DNA of 64,000 bases from positions 2,294,001 to 2,358,000 of the forward strand of contig JYIP02000005.1 of assembly GCA_001051155.2 (NCBI GenBank), given 5' to 3'. The notes beneath the pieces are model-generated. The model did not search any database. It was not told where the DNA came from and saw only the letters and a list, made by a program, of their open reading frames with translations. The stretch's first letter is position 1, and each line of letters opens with the position of its first letter. The DNA comes from Chrysoporthe austroafricana (taxonomy: Eukaryota; Ascomycota; Sordariomycetes; Diaporthales; Cryphonectriaceae). A program made the position numbers and the translations under genes. This document shows positions 1 through 10,570 of the stretch, piece after piece.

Positions 1-3000
1 CAGGCGTTTTCGGCCTAGCGCCAGATTTGCCTTACCTTTTTCGCTCGCCTCAAACTCCTCAGCTAGCATATTGACCTTCTCCTTCGAGGATGCCGACCGC
101 CAGCACCTCGCGAACATCTCCCGCCCCGGCGGGCCAGAAACACTCAACGTTGCTCTGTTCGGTCCCTACTTCCCGAGCAGGGAATGGTCGTTACATTGCC
201 GACAGCGTTGAGGAGCCTCTAAACGCGCGTCAGTCGGTGGAGACCGGCACTTCCACGAACGACCGCCGACGGTGCCCCAGACCGCGGTCGTTTTTTTGAG
301 GAAACATGCTTAACTTTTGGCGTCGGTCTCGGACCTTGAACGAGCTGTTTCCGAGGAGAGGATGCTTCACATCGTCATGCGGCTAGGCTCGGGCAGACCT
401 CAGCCCACTCCTGCGGTGCGCGGTGTTCACGGGATCGCGGACGGGATGCTGCACGGAGCAGAAGGCGTCGTCATCTATGCTCACCTCGGAAGTCCAAGGT
501 CGCAGCGCACGACGACGATTGTAACATGGTATCAGTTCTGCCAGGGCACATGGCCTCTCGACGCGAATTGATGCTCGCTGAGGACATCGCCAGCCCTAGG
601 GCAGCTCGGCACATTCGGGGCGGACCCCAGCCCTAACCTTGCTCCATAACCTTGAGTCCTGGAATTAAGGACTCGGCTCGACTCCGGTCAATGCTACATT
701 GCACCTATTGTCATCAGTTGGGTAAGGGGAATCTCGAGGCTTTAAGCCATCGATGGTTCATGTCTCTGCAAGGCTTGAGAGGCTACGACACTGTCGCTCT
801 ATAGCGTCTGCTAGTCACTATGATGGCTGTATAGTCACCTGGGGCCGGGCACTGGGGTCCTGGAGCTCAGCAAGGTTTAAGCCCTGCAGTCTGCTTTGCT
901 ATCACAGCTGCTCGAGTCTAGTGATAAACTCGGGGACGATCTAGGTATCCTGGAGCTACACCGAGGGGGAAGGTGATATCCTGCTACTATCAACCTCACA
1001 GCTCGGCCTCGCGAGATGACGACTCACAGGCTTTACATATTGCTTACAACACTCCTCACAACGTATTCGACAGCCATTTCAGGCTTATCTCTCGTACGAG
1101 TTCCCTCGGAGCCGCTTGATGGTGCTGACGCATGAAACGTGGGGTCTTTCGATCGCGATGCCTCTCGCTGTCGGACGCCAAGGACGACCCGACAAGGGCA
1201 GCAGTCGAGGCCATAGATGGCCACCCTCGGGCTTCCGTCGTGATGGGTAGCAAAACCCATCCCCGACGACGCGTAATCACGAGGAGGATGTCTTTTCTTG
1301 GCCGGGTCTGGCCATTCGAGTCTGTATGAGTCCTTTCTCCCGTCGCCCTCTCTAGCCTTGTCGCGGTAAAAAGCCCCGCAGAGCGGCGAGATGCGCTTTA
1401 TTGACAATCTCCCCCCCCGGACAGATCGAGACTCGGGGCCTTGTCTCGCGAGCTACCGAGGCTATTGTCGCAACTTGCCTCACCTGTTGACCCTCCATCT
1501 TGGGATGACCAGCGGCTCGGCCAGTTAGGATTTGAGGAACGCCAACAGCGCCTGACCTGCCGCTGACTCCGCAGCCGGCTGTGGTGCAGTCTTCCTGCAG
1601 CAACCCGCAAGGTGCTAGGTCTACAGGTGCGGAGTTGACCCTTGCGTCACCATGGGACGTTCCCCTCTGGTCCTGGTGCCCACCCGCGGGCGCTTGTACG
1701 GATTTCTCTTGATAACGGCGACTGTTGGCGTGGGAGGGCGGCATAGCTGGTTGGCCCAGCTGGTCTGTTGCTGCCCCAGCCGCCTTGCCATCTTGGCTAT
1801 GAAGCCGGCATGAGACCGAATACCTCTCTGCCATGCTGGAGATATGCAAGACATGGCGCTCCCACTCCTTGCCGTGGCTAGCGGGTGACATAGCTACCAC
1901 GGTCGTGCCGTCGAGGTGGTGGCACCTGAACCGGACTCTGGAGGTGAGGCACGAGGGTGCCAGCTCCATGGCGCCACCTCAGCGCGCGCGCCCTGCGCGC
2001 CCGGCAAAGTAGCGCTGTCCCCGGCGCTGCCCTCGCTCGCGCAGGCTGGCGCTCGATCTGAGTATCGCCGTCGGCTGCCACCCCTTCCCGATGGCATGCG
2101 CCCTGCGGCACATGGCCACATCGCTGCAGAGGGCGCACCTGCTTCTGCATAGCAGCCACCTGCTTAGGCTCGGCCTAGACCCGGGCTCGCTCGTCATTGG
2201 GTCGTGTTGACGTCGTCCTCGCGGGCTCGCGGGAGGGGGTGCCGGACTGATGATGTGCGCCTGGCCGATGTGAAAAGTGTGGCCTGGTGCAGGGAGAGCT
2301 GACCCCAAAACACCCCCTTCATGCGCGGTGACAGCGTACCTACGGGGGGGGGGACTGGTTGGCAGTATCCCATGGGGCCGAGTGGTTGTCGGCCGTCCTG
2401 GCCTCTGGCGACCGTAGGAGGGTAACTACCGGGCATATGCTCGACACTTGATACCAGGGACAGGTTAAGCTTGATGCCCAGCCTCGGTTCCCGCAATAAG
2501 CGGTCAACAATTCATGCGTATGTGCGTCACTGGACGGTACTCCCCGTAGCGAATAAGGCCCTGGATTGTAAACCTCGTTGGAAAAATCCTTCGGGCTTTA
2601 GACTATGTTGACTATCCGCTGCAGTGAGAACCTCCCTGGGAGCCTCAACCAGACCGTAGCCTACAAGCCATGGAACGAGTGATCTCGTACTTGGGGTGTG
2701 TAGAATCATAACTAGATCCTTGTTAGTTGCTGTGGTTGGAAGAATAAAGTCTATTACCCAACTTTGCTAAGGTCTCTTTCTCACACTGTTTCTGTCCACA
2801 AATTTCCCTCACAATGTACGGGATCGACATTTGCTAACATGTGAGAGAACCAACGGTGTCATCCTTGATCTTGGTTAGTATTATCCTCGTGTGCCGCTCG
2901 AGTTCGAATTCAAAGTAGGTTCCTATCGAATAGCTATTACCACCTATAAGCCAGCGCCATGATATGCAGTGTACCTTTAAGTTTTTCCGCTGCCGTAAAA

Positions 3001-3139
3001 GAGCATGTTGAATGACCTAAAGCACTCCTCCTGCTGTCTCTGAGACAGGCTGGGTATTTCCGCACCTGTTTTCCCGCACTCAAGCACGCCACATAAGATA
3101 GCCACGCTCGCCGGATTTTATCACACGTGCTCCGATACT
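1..3139. other. Left flank, no complete gene seen
   Basis: Most of this stretch shows only short overlapping frames on both strands and no recognisable domain. One plus-strand frame is open from base 2 to a TGA at 203-205 (67 codons, no start inside the window). Its translation is protein-like (it includes EDADRQHLANISRPGGPE and FGPYFPSREW), so it could be the end or a relic of a gene lying to the left. Bases 2700-3139 are AT-richer and are probably the 3' flank of the ethanolamine kinase gene. Confidence 0.4.
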
Positions 3140-4605
3140 CTACTCCTGCGCCCACCGCCGCTCCCTCAACGGCATCTCCTCGCCCTTGGCCTGCCTGCTC
3201 CCGTCGACCTCAGCCTTCCACGCCCAGTACTCGCCGAGCCGAACCTCGGCGTACGAGGCATAGTCGAAGTCGATCTGGGAAATAGTCGCCTGGATCAGGG
3301 CCCATATTCCCCAGTAGAAGCCCGGCACGCCGCGGTAGACGTCGACCTCCGCCGCGAGCCTCTGGACCTCGGCCTCCTCGTCGTACCCGTCCGGCTTCTC
3401 GGGCAGCAGGGCGAAGTATGACCGCACGTACTCGGCGATGAACTCACGCCTCTGGGATCTCGTCGGCAGCACGCTGAAGTCGCAGTCAAAGCCGCCCCAC
3501 TCGGCGAAGTGGTTTGCGAGGTCGAAGGCGGCGGGCGAGGGTACCGCGTACTCGTAGTCGATGAAGGTGACCGACTCCGAGCTGCTGGCGGTGCTGGTGC
3601 CGTTGGCGAGGCCGTTAGTCGGCGCCGTTATCCCGGACTCCAGGCCGTCGCCTTTGGGCAGGACGATGACGTTCCCACTCAGAAGGTCGCAGTGGGCAAA
3701 GACGAGCTGCGGTCAGGTCAGTTGGGTTCCGGACGCTGAGTGGTTCTTTCGAGGCGGGAAGGACTTACACCGTCCTTGCCCAGGCCCGGGCGCGGGCTCA
3801 ACTCCGCCACCAGCTTCGTCAGTTCGCCCTGCAGCAGCGCCTGCCTCTCCTTCTGCGCCGGCGTCTCGGTCGGCAGCGCGAAGATCCACTTCTGCATGAC
3901 CGTCCAGACGTTCGGCGCCTGCTTGCCGGGGCACGCGGCGTCGACGACTTCCTGCAGGCTCTGGAACTTCCCCCCGCCCGTGACGCCCTCGTTCGCCCGC
4001 TCCAGCATCTCGGCGGCGTGCCCGTTCATCCTCTCGCTCACGTGCGTCTTCCCGGGCAGGCACGGCACGGTGGCATGCCACTGCGCCAGCCGCCTCGCCA
4101 CGGCCAGGTATATCTCCCTCCGCCGCAGGCCCTCGGGCTGCGTGACCCCGCCGCGGATGAACCTGTACATCATGCCGTTGTCGAAGCGGGCCAGGAGCTC
4201 CGGCGCCAGCCCGTGCTGCATGAGCAGCTCGTGGTTCTGTGTCTCGCGCGCGCGGTCGATGATCAAGTCGGTGCCGTTGCCGTAGGCCCGGAGCAGGATC
4301 GCCTCGCGGTCGACATCGTCCTTCGACAGGCAGGGCCGCCTGTTCACGGCCTTGAGGAGCGTGTTGGTGATGCCATCAGTGAAGCGGACGAATTCGATCG
4401 AGGACTCAGGGGAGGACCAGTCGGGCCGGAGGGCGAGGATGAGGCTCCGTGCTGGGGCGTTGGAGTCGCTGTTCGTGTAGGTCTGGGGGATGAAGGGGAC
4501 AGGACGGTGGGGGGATCTGGAGGTGCCAGTCGCCACGCCGGCGCCGTTGGTGGTGGTGGCGGCTGCGACGGCAGGGCCGCTGCTTGGCTGGCTTTGATGT
4601 ATCAT
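3140..4605 (-). CDS. EKI1: Ethanolamine kinase (choline/ethanolamine kinase family)
   Basis: Predicted two-exon gene of 467 aa: exon 1 4605-3769, a 62-bp phase-0 intron 3768-3707 (GTAAGT donor, GCAG acceptor), exon 2 3706-3140. The family phosphorylates ethanolamine with ATP, the first step of the CDP-ethanolamine route to phosphatidylethanolamine, in the cytosol. Exon 1 carries the N-lobe and a substrate-side segment (MMYRFIRGG). Exon 2 opens with the catalytic loop HCDLLSGN, with Asp and Asn in the Brenner-type positions, followed by the metal-binding FIDYEYA motif and the EWGGFD region. The HCDLLSGN loop fits ethanolamine kinases better than choline kinases, whose loop usually reads HNDxxxGN; that assignment is from family knowledge. 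The first about 50 residues are low-complexity Ala/Thr/Ser. It is divergent from NPR3. Confidence 0.88.
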
Positions 4606-5754
4606 GGTCCGTCTAGTCCGGTCGATAGGACGGCCGGTATTGGGGAATGGAGGGGTGAAGTCCGGTATGGTGGTCGCCGACTAGAATGTCAGGTACCTGA
4701 GGGGTTTGTACAGTCCGCTTCTCAGTTCATATGCCTTCAATCCACAGACTTGTCGTCAGAACCAGGGTTTTGTTGTATTTGTCTACACCACAGCCCAAAG
4801 GTCACAAGCCAAATGGAACAGCGGTCACGACGAGGCACGTCATAAGGCGTCTGGGGACCGGGGGATCAGGGAGTACATACGCAATATGTCGTAGAGGGGC
4901 TACTGGGCAGTCCTGAGCCTGGATCAGCATGAGCACGAGCATGGGGACGATCCTTCGCGACGTTGGACGAGGAGACCCAGGTCCAGGTAGTCAGGGACCT
5001 CGCAACGTTTATATCCGGGGAGCCAAGACGCAGAGGCAAAGAGGACAAGAGGGGAAATTACCATGTGACATCCAGATCGACAACTGCCGGCAAGACAGCT
5101 GCGTCGATTTAAAGCTGCGCAGGCGAGGCACGCGACAAATTCCTGGAAGAGGCAGAAAAAGAGCGACAAGATGCTTTCTGCGCAGAGGTACGCAATACTT
5201 TTCAGGCGTGCTAGGGCGGTGGTAAATAGGGGTACCCAGCACTGCGGGACCGCTATCCAGAAATGACCCTCGACACTAGGGCCGTCCGTGGGGGGTCTCC
5301 GGCAGGCATGTGATTGGCTTCTCGTAATCTTTAGGTCCCGTAGCTAGTCATCAGCAGCGCTGATCTCCGGAGAGGAGAATGCCCTCCACTACCAGTAGAG
5401 AAGCAGTTGAGGCCAGTGATCTTTTTGGGAGCTCAGACCCACTTCTCGAGGATGACTTCAACCTGATACTGGAAGCCGATATACGTGCGTCCCTGAGCCG
5501 AGCCGTGCTCCAGGCTTGACGGTCTTGCGACGAGCCGGTCCACCCAGGCATTCACGTCAGACCTCATCATGTGTCGAACCATGGGAGATCAGGCTCTCAA
5601 TAGATCATCAAGCATATGAACCATCCATCAGGGCCTGCGACATTACGTTGATAGGCCAGGCAGGGCAAAAAACGCCTTGAGAACTAGGGCGAGACGCCGG
5701 GTTTGGAAGCTCCAGGTGTTTTGATCCCACCCAGCATCCGAGACCGGTTCGACC
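4606..5754. promoter_or_regulatory. Divergent EKI1/NPR3 intergenic region
   Basis: This 1.15-kb stretch separates the start codons of the divergent ethanolamine kinase and NPR3 genes and must hold both promoters. The minus strand has no ATG from 4606 to 4727, consistent with a short EKI1 leader. The plus strand has ATGs to about 5617 and none from there to the NPR3 start. A short open frame (5379-5519) is listed separately. Confidence 0.5.
5379..5519 (+). CDS. Candidate small ORF of 46 aa upstream of NPR3
   Basis: It runs from ATG 5379 to TGA 5517-5519, and an in-frame TGA at 5361-5363 closes it upstream. The translation is compact and acidic, with regular hydrophobic spacing (for example DPLLEDDFNLILEADIRA), unlike the Arg/Ser/Pro-rich output of chance frames nearby. 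It lies 236 bp before the NPR3 start, so it could be a uORF of a long NPR3 transcript, a separate short gene, or a gene remnant. No family is recognised. Confidence 0.25.
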   Translation: MPSTTSREAVEASDLFGSSDPLLEDDFNLILEADIRASLSRAVLQA

Positions 5755-8355
5755 ATGACTCTCCCGGTCCTCCCAAACTCTTCAAACTTCCTAGGCGTGG
5801 CCCTCGTCATAAACAGGAACCGAGACGGCCCCAGGTTCGTCTTTCACTACCCTCCTCACATTGTCCCCGTTTCGGAGCGGCTCGATGATGAGGATGACGA
5901 GGGAGCCGACGAAGATGACATCCTGCTTGAGAGGGTCACAGCACCTACCGACGGGTCGACTCCTTACAACCTGAATGTTTCCGACCTTATGTCATGGAAT
6001 CAGGATGATCATATCATCACCGACGGCGGTACCCAGCTTGTGCCTTGGGAACATGTGGCTGGGTTCCCTACCAAGGACCTGGAGAGCATCCTGACCCCGG
6101 CAAGGGCGTACCACAAGACATTCTTTCAGATATCGCTAGACCCGCTGTACTTCGTGTCGTACCCTATCCACAAACCTGAGAGTGGCATATGGAAGAAGAA
6201 AAACAAGAAGAAGCAGGGAAAGTCAAAGCAGGAGGATGGGGATGCCCCCCGCAAGGACGACGAGCAGATCTCGCCTAACGACGAGGGCGGCGAGGCTGAT
6301 GACAAAGATGACGACGCCCATGTGGCATCCGCGGCCGACAATGTCGAGGTCAAGGATGCGGCCGAGAAGACAACAACAGACAAGCCGGCCACCAGCCAAG
6401 AGGAGCCAGAGGACAAGATCAGCAACATGACAATGTTCAACCTCGTCTTCATCCTCAACCCGCAGAAGCATGAGGCCAAGGACCTGATCGATGTCATGTA
6501 CACCAACATCATCCGTAAGGTCAACAAGGCTTACAAGTATGTCCAGCAGCGCAGCGACTTCGTGTGGAAGGAGTCTAAGAAGATCTTGCTACTCAAGGAC
6601 AAGGCGCGGGAGGAGAAGAGAAAGATGAGCCAGCTGTGGGAGGAGATCCTACAGAGCTCCTCACTGGCCGCCTCGATGCAGGACTTATACGAAGCCATCT
6701 CGCACAACAAGATCGCAGCTCTTCAGCTTGAGACGGGCGAGGGAACCATCACACACTCAGTGCAGATCCCGGTGCCCTACCACATCTCTGATCTCCCGCC
6801 TCTAGATCGTGAGGAGGACAGCCGCGGCTTATGGATGACAACGGCACATTCTTCTGTCGGCGACAACGACACCGCTGAAGAGCCGCGCTACCTAGACAAG
6901 AACTTTGCCCTGCTCCTCATGGGCGATGACAAGAAGATCATCTCCGAACTCTCAGCCGATCCGGACGAGACGACCCTCTCCATGATCGAATTCGTCCGGC
7001 ACTCCAAGCCCACCATCTCCTTCCACCAAGTCTCCCAGCAGACCAACAACATCCTCACCCTGGGCCAGGTCCGCAAGTACGCCCAGCACTTCATCTTCTG
7101 GCGGCGCGCCATCGCCATCCCGCCCCTGCACGCACGAGATGTCTACATCCTGTCGCCCAACGCGGACATGAAGACGCTCCCGCGCGCGTCCGCCCTGTGG
7201 GCGCGGCAGTTCCCCTTCGCGCCCGCCCTCCCCAACTTCCTGTCCGACCTCTCCGCCGCGCCCAAGCCCTACAAGTGGTTCTGCCCGTCCAAGTCCTTCC
7301 GCCCGAACTACCTCGCCATGCTGGCCTGGCTCATGCGCGGCGGCTGGGTGATGCAGCTCTGCACGTTCGCGTACGTCATCGTCTGGCCTGAGATCATCTA
7401 CGAGGTGGACTACGCGCTCGAGGCGGAGGAGGTCGCCCGCGCCAAGAGGGCCCAGGCCGCCGCCACCGACGACCTGGAGCACGCGCCCGGGGACAAGGAC
7501 GCCGGCGCCGGGGCCAAGGAGCGCAAGAGGCGCGGGAGCACCAACTCGGGCATGACGGGCAGCGTGGCTGGGACCGACAGGGCGAGCTCGACGTCGACCC
7601 TGCAGAGGACGGCGAGCGTCGCGACCGGCCTCGACCGGAGCATCTCCGACCTCTCTGCGCTGTCCATCACCGACTCGTCGTCGCGCCTGGGCGGCGGGGG
7701 CGCCGCCGGCTCCCCACAGCCCGGCTACTCGCCGCCCGCCTCCCCGCCGGCCTTCCTCCTGCGCGAGCTCGACGGCGCCTCGGAACCGCCGACGCCGACG
7801 CCCAGCTCCCCCAGTGCGTCGCGCCCGCACTCGCAGCCCACGCTGGCGGAGCAGGTGGCCGAGAAGGCACGCCTCGAGCGCATCGCCGACAAGGCCGCGC
7901 GGGAGCTCGCCGAGAAGGCGACGGCGCACGCGCGCAAGGCGCCGCCCCGGGCGACGGAGCACCCCAGCGTCAACGGCGCGCCGCACCTCGCGGGGCTGAG
8001 CCCGTACGTGATCCTCGACGCCAAGAAGGCGACGGGCAAGGAGAGTCTGTACCTGAGCGCGATTGGGAAGCGGCTCAGGGAGCGGCGGACGGAGCCGTCC
8101 GTGGGGAGCAAGAAGGAGGTTGCCGCGGGGAAGAAGGCCGGCGGCGGGGCCGGCAAGGATGGGGGCAAGGGTGCTGCTGCGAGGGGCGAGGGCTGGGATG
8201 AGAAGGTGGCCAGCTATTGGCCCGTGTTCTGGAAGTATCTCAACGGGCACTCTGCACTCGAGCGGATCGCGCTGCAGGAGGAGATGAAGAGGAAGGAGGT
8301 GTGGAATCTGTTGACGGCCATGAGCGAGTACCTGCTCTGTGTGAGGCACTGGTAG
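5755..8355 (+). CDS. NPR3: Nitrogen permease regulator 3 (NPR3), SEACIT/GATOR1 subunit
   Basis: Single-exon gene, 866 aa. Npr3 pairs with Npr2 in the Iml1 (SEACIT/GATOR1) complex at the vacuole/lysosome, which inhibits TORC1 when amino acids are short. The N-terminus has the family signature (LGVALVINRNRDGPRFVFHY) followed by an acidic Asp/Glu stretch at about residues 43-57, common in fungal Npr3. A Lys/Glu/Asp-rich linker at about 144-220 is followed by conserved segments such as FNLVFILNP. Residues about 555-790 are low-complexity Ser/Pro/Ala. The C-terminal winged-helix-like end is intact (FWKYLNGHSALERIALQE, then a short tail ending VRHW). The start is the first ATG that gives the conserved N-terminus. 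It is convergent with the bHLH gene. Confidence 0.93.
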   Translation: MTLPVLPNSSNFLGVALVINRNRDGPRFVFHYPPHIVPVSERLDDEDDEGADEDDILLERVTAPTDGSTPYNLNVSDLMSWNQDDHIITDGGTQLVPWEHVAGFPTKDLESILTPARAYHKTFFQISLDPLYFVSYPIHKPESGIWKKKNKKKQGKSKQEDGDAPRKDDEQISPNDEGGEADDKDDDAHVASAADNVEVKDAAEKTTTDKPATSQEEPEDKISNMTMFNLVFILNPQKHEAKDLIDVMYTNIIRKVNKAYKYVQQRSDFVWKESKKILLLKDKAREEKRKMSQLWEEILQSSSLAASMQDLYEAISHNKIAALQLETGEGTITHSVQIPVPYHISDLPPLDREEDSRGLWMTTAHSSVGDNDTAEEPRYLDKNFALLLMGDDKKIISELSADPDETTLSMIEFVRHSKPTISFHQVSQQTNNILTLGQVRKYAQHFIFWRRAIAIPPLHARDVYILSPNADMKTLPRASALWARQFPFAPALPNFLSDLSAAPKPYKWFCPSKSFRPNYLAMLAWLMRGGWVMQLCTFAYVIVWPEIIYEVDYALEAEEVARAKRAQAAATDDLEHAPGDKDAGAGAKERKRRGSTNSGMTGSVAGTDRASSTSTLQRTASVATGLDRSISDLSALSITDSSSRLGGGGAAGSPQPGYSPPASPPAFLLRELDGASEPPTPTPSSPSASRPHSQPTLAEQVAEKARLERIADKAARELAEKATAHARKAPPRATEHPSVNGAPHLAGLSPYVILDAKKATGKESLYLSAIGKRLRERRTEPSVGSKKEVAAGKKAGGGAGKDGGKGAAARGEGWDEKVASYWPVFWKYLNGHSALERIALQEEMKRKEVWNLLTAMSEYLLCVRHW

Positions 8356-9016
8356 GCAGGTGCAGAATCTACGTCTCTACAGGTGGAACTTTGGGACAGG
8401 TCATGGGAAGATTGGTGGTATACTTCTGACTAATGAATGCGACTGACGACTCCGTCCTGCCACTGCGCGCGGAATCCTATGAAGGTAACAGAAGACCGAT
8501 CCACCCATCTCGAAATCCACTCAGGTATCATTGTGCAAGACAGGAATTGAGAAAACCTAACTATGCTGTATAAAAGCAGAACAACCGCCATCCCTGAAGT
8601 GCCGAAAGAACAAAGGAAAGAAGAAAATAATATCGAAAGCTCAGCTGTGATAAGATGAAAACCATAGCTCCGGAGGCCGATTTCAACCGTGTACTGTAAA
8701 TCGTAGTCACCCAGGCGGGGGATGAGGTATCTCTCGCGAAGTTGTAAAAGAAAACAAAAAAATGGATACAGAACGCCGCTGTGTTACATCTCACACAGCC
8801 CCCAAGGTCCGCCTACCTAGGTATGCAAAGCAAGGAGAGTAAATTCGGCCCATTAGTGTAATAGAGAGATCCACCCGCGTAGCAACGCCTGAGACAAGGA
8901 TGAAAGACTGCCCGAAACAGACAATGTGAGTCCATGGTGACCTTCAACTCCGAACCCGACGGTGAGGCGTTAGGCGAAAGGTGAAAGATGAATGTAGAAG
9001 CCTGCCGAGGAAGAGC
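8356..9016. other. Convergent 3' intergenic region (NPR3 / bHLH)
   Basis: This 661-bp stretch lies between two convergent stop codons. It is AT-richer than the flanking coding sequence, as expected for two 3' UTRs and polyadenylation signals. No gene is seen. Confidence 0.6.
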
Positions 9017-10570
9017 TCAAGACATCTCCATGAACTCGTCCTCCTCATCGAAGCTTTCACGGTTGAACTTGATGTCCTCGCCCTCGTCATCCCAAAAGGC
9101 GTTGGCATCAAGAGCATCGTTGCTGAAATGTCCGTTCGCGTCGCCCTCTGGGCTGATAGAGTTCATCTCGGTGCCGTGGGTGGCGCCGTTGAGCGGCTCT
9201 CCCTTGTAGTCGGTGTGGTTGGGAACTCTCAGGCCAGTTCCCGATGTCCGCGAGTAGGTGAAATCCGACATCTCGTTCTTGGCCATGGCCTCAAGAAGCT
9301 CCGTCTGCATTCTCTTCTCGTCCTCTGTGATGTCAAATGGAGCCTGGCCACCGAGCTCCTGGAGTGCGTTGAGGAGCTCCTCCTGCTGTTGGATCTTGGT
9401 CTGCAGCATCCACATGAGGTCGCGAGTCCAGCTCACGGCGCCGTTCAGGATATCACCCTTGTTGGGTCCCTTGTCCTTGTCCTCCATCGGAAGACCAGTG
9501 GTGATGTTCCCGGTGGTGCCGCCGGTCGCACGTCTTGCACCTGGTCCGGCCAGTCCGGATGTTGCCGACCCTGGATTCGAGTTGCCCGTGAGGGTGGGAG
9601 ACATGGGAGTGCCGTTTGAGATCATCTTGCGGATCTTCTCGTCCTCCAGTCTGTGGGTGGGGACTAGCTTGCTGAGATCCTGGATTCTCTCGTTGATGTT
9701 GTCCCGTCTCCGCCTCTCGACAAGGTTGTGCGACTCTCGCCTGCGCTTCTTCTTGGCTTCTTGTTGCGACGACAGGGCATTGCCCTGGCCAAGCTTGGTG
9801 GGCATAGAAGTGCCCTTCATCAGGAAGCCGTTGATCTGAGCGCTGTGTAGTTCTGTCTGAAGCGGCGAGGACAGGCCGGAACCGGGAAACGAAGTCATGC
9901 TGTTCGGCGTGTGCGCCCAGTGTCCAGACGGCGCCTTGTTGTGGTGAGGCCCGCCAGCCCTGATCGGCTGGGCGCCAAATCCATCCTGGGATCCCATCGA
10001 CAGGCCTAGGGCACCCATCTTGGGCGTGAGGGGGCTCCTCGCGGTGGAGGCTTTCCGCTGCATGGCCTGTGCTTGGAGTCTCTGCCGTGCCTGCATGAAG
10101 CTCGAGTCGTTCGGGTCCTTGGGCATGCCCTCGGCGATGGGCGAGCCGCCGTACGACATTGGGGTGTGGAATTGTGGCGCGTGGATTGACTGGTAGTGGG
10201 GTACGTTCGAGACGAAGGGGCTCTGGATCGGATCTCCGTCGGGCGTGTTCGAGAAGCCGGGCATATGTTGCTGGTCGATACTCGGGCGAGAGTTGTACAC
10301 GCCGCCGCCCTGGTTGTAATTCATGTTCATCTCGCTCATTCCACCGAAGTCATGGCCTTGCATGCCCGACGGGGCCTCGGTCGGGCTCCCTAGGCCCTCC
10401 AACAGCTCGTCATCGCCGAAGACTGCCGAACCGCTGGAGAAGGCATTGTTCTGGCCGTTCGAGTTTCCACCAAAGTTGTTCTGGAAGCCCTGGTTGAAGT
10501 TGAGGTCATTTGGGTTGATGCTGCCACTGGCGTGGCCGCCACCGAAATGGCCGAAGGCCTGTTGGGCCAT
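9017..10570 (-). CDS. bHLH transcription factor (GlcD-gamma / RTG3-like)
   Basis: Single-exon gene of 517 aa starting at the ATG at 10570-10568; a longer frame upstream has no ATG. The N-terminal half is Asn/Gln/Gly/Ser-rich and disordered. A basic region at about 273-293 (RRRESHNLVERRRRDN, with the His-Asn-Glu-Arg E-box contact pattern) leads into helix 1 (INERIQDLSKLVP). An unusually long Gly/Ala/Thr-rich loop of about 60 residues precedes helix 2 (KGDILNGAVSWTRDLMWML) at about 372-390, followed by a Gln/Leu-rich segment that may act as a leucine zipper. This extended loop is typical of the filamentous-fungal HLH factor called GlcD-gamma, which resembles yeast Rtg3. A nuclear DNA-binding role is inferred from the domain. 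The C-terminus is acidic. The very long leader is described separately. Confidence 0.88.
   Translation of the reverse strand: MAQQAFGHFGGGHASGSINPNDLNFNQGFQNNFGGNSNGQNNAFSSGSAVFGDDELLEGLGSPTEAPSGMQGHDFGGMSEMNMNYNQGGGVYNSRPSIDQQHMPGFSNTPDGDPIQSPFVSNVPHYQSIHAPQFHTPMSYGGSPIAEGMPKDPNDSSFMQARQRLQAQAMQRKASTARSPLTPKMGALGLSMGSQDGFGAQPIRAGGPHHNKAPSGHWAHTPNSMTSFPGSGLSSPLQTELHSAQINGFLMKGTSMPTKLGQGNALSSQQEAKKKRRRESHNLVERRRRDNINERIQDLSKLVPTHRLEDEKIRKMISNGTPMSPTLTGNSNPGSATSGLAGPGARRATGGTTGNITTGLPMEDKDKGPNKGDILNGAVSWTRDLMWMLQTKIQQQEELLNALQELGGQAPFDITEDEKRMQTELLEAMAKNEMSDFTYSRTSGTGLRVPNHTDYKGEPLNGATHGTEMNSISPEGDANGHFSNDALDANAFWDDEGEDIKFNRESFDEEDEFMEMS

Noticed and set aside
1878..2159. Cys/His-containing minus-strand frames suggestive of a retrotransposon zinc knuckle
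   Set aside because: Cys and His spacing does not fit CCHC or other known knuckles, and no reverse transcriptase, integrase or terminal repeats are nearby.
6952..8349. 465-codon minus-strand frame opposite NPR3
   Set aside because: Antisense shadow with Arg/Gly/Ala-rich low complexity; NPR3 motifs are on the plus strand.
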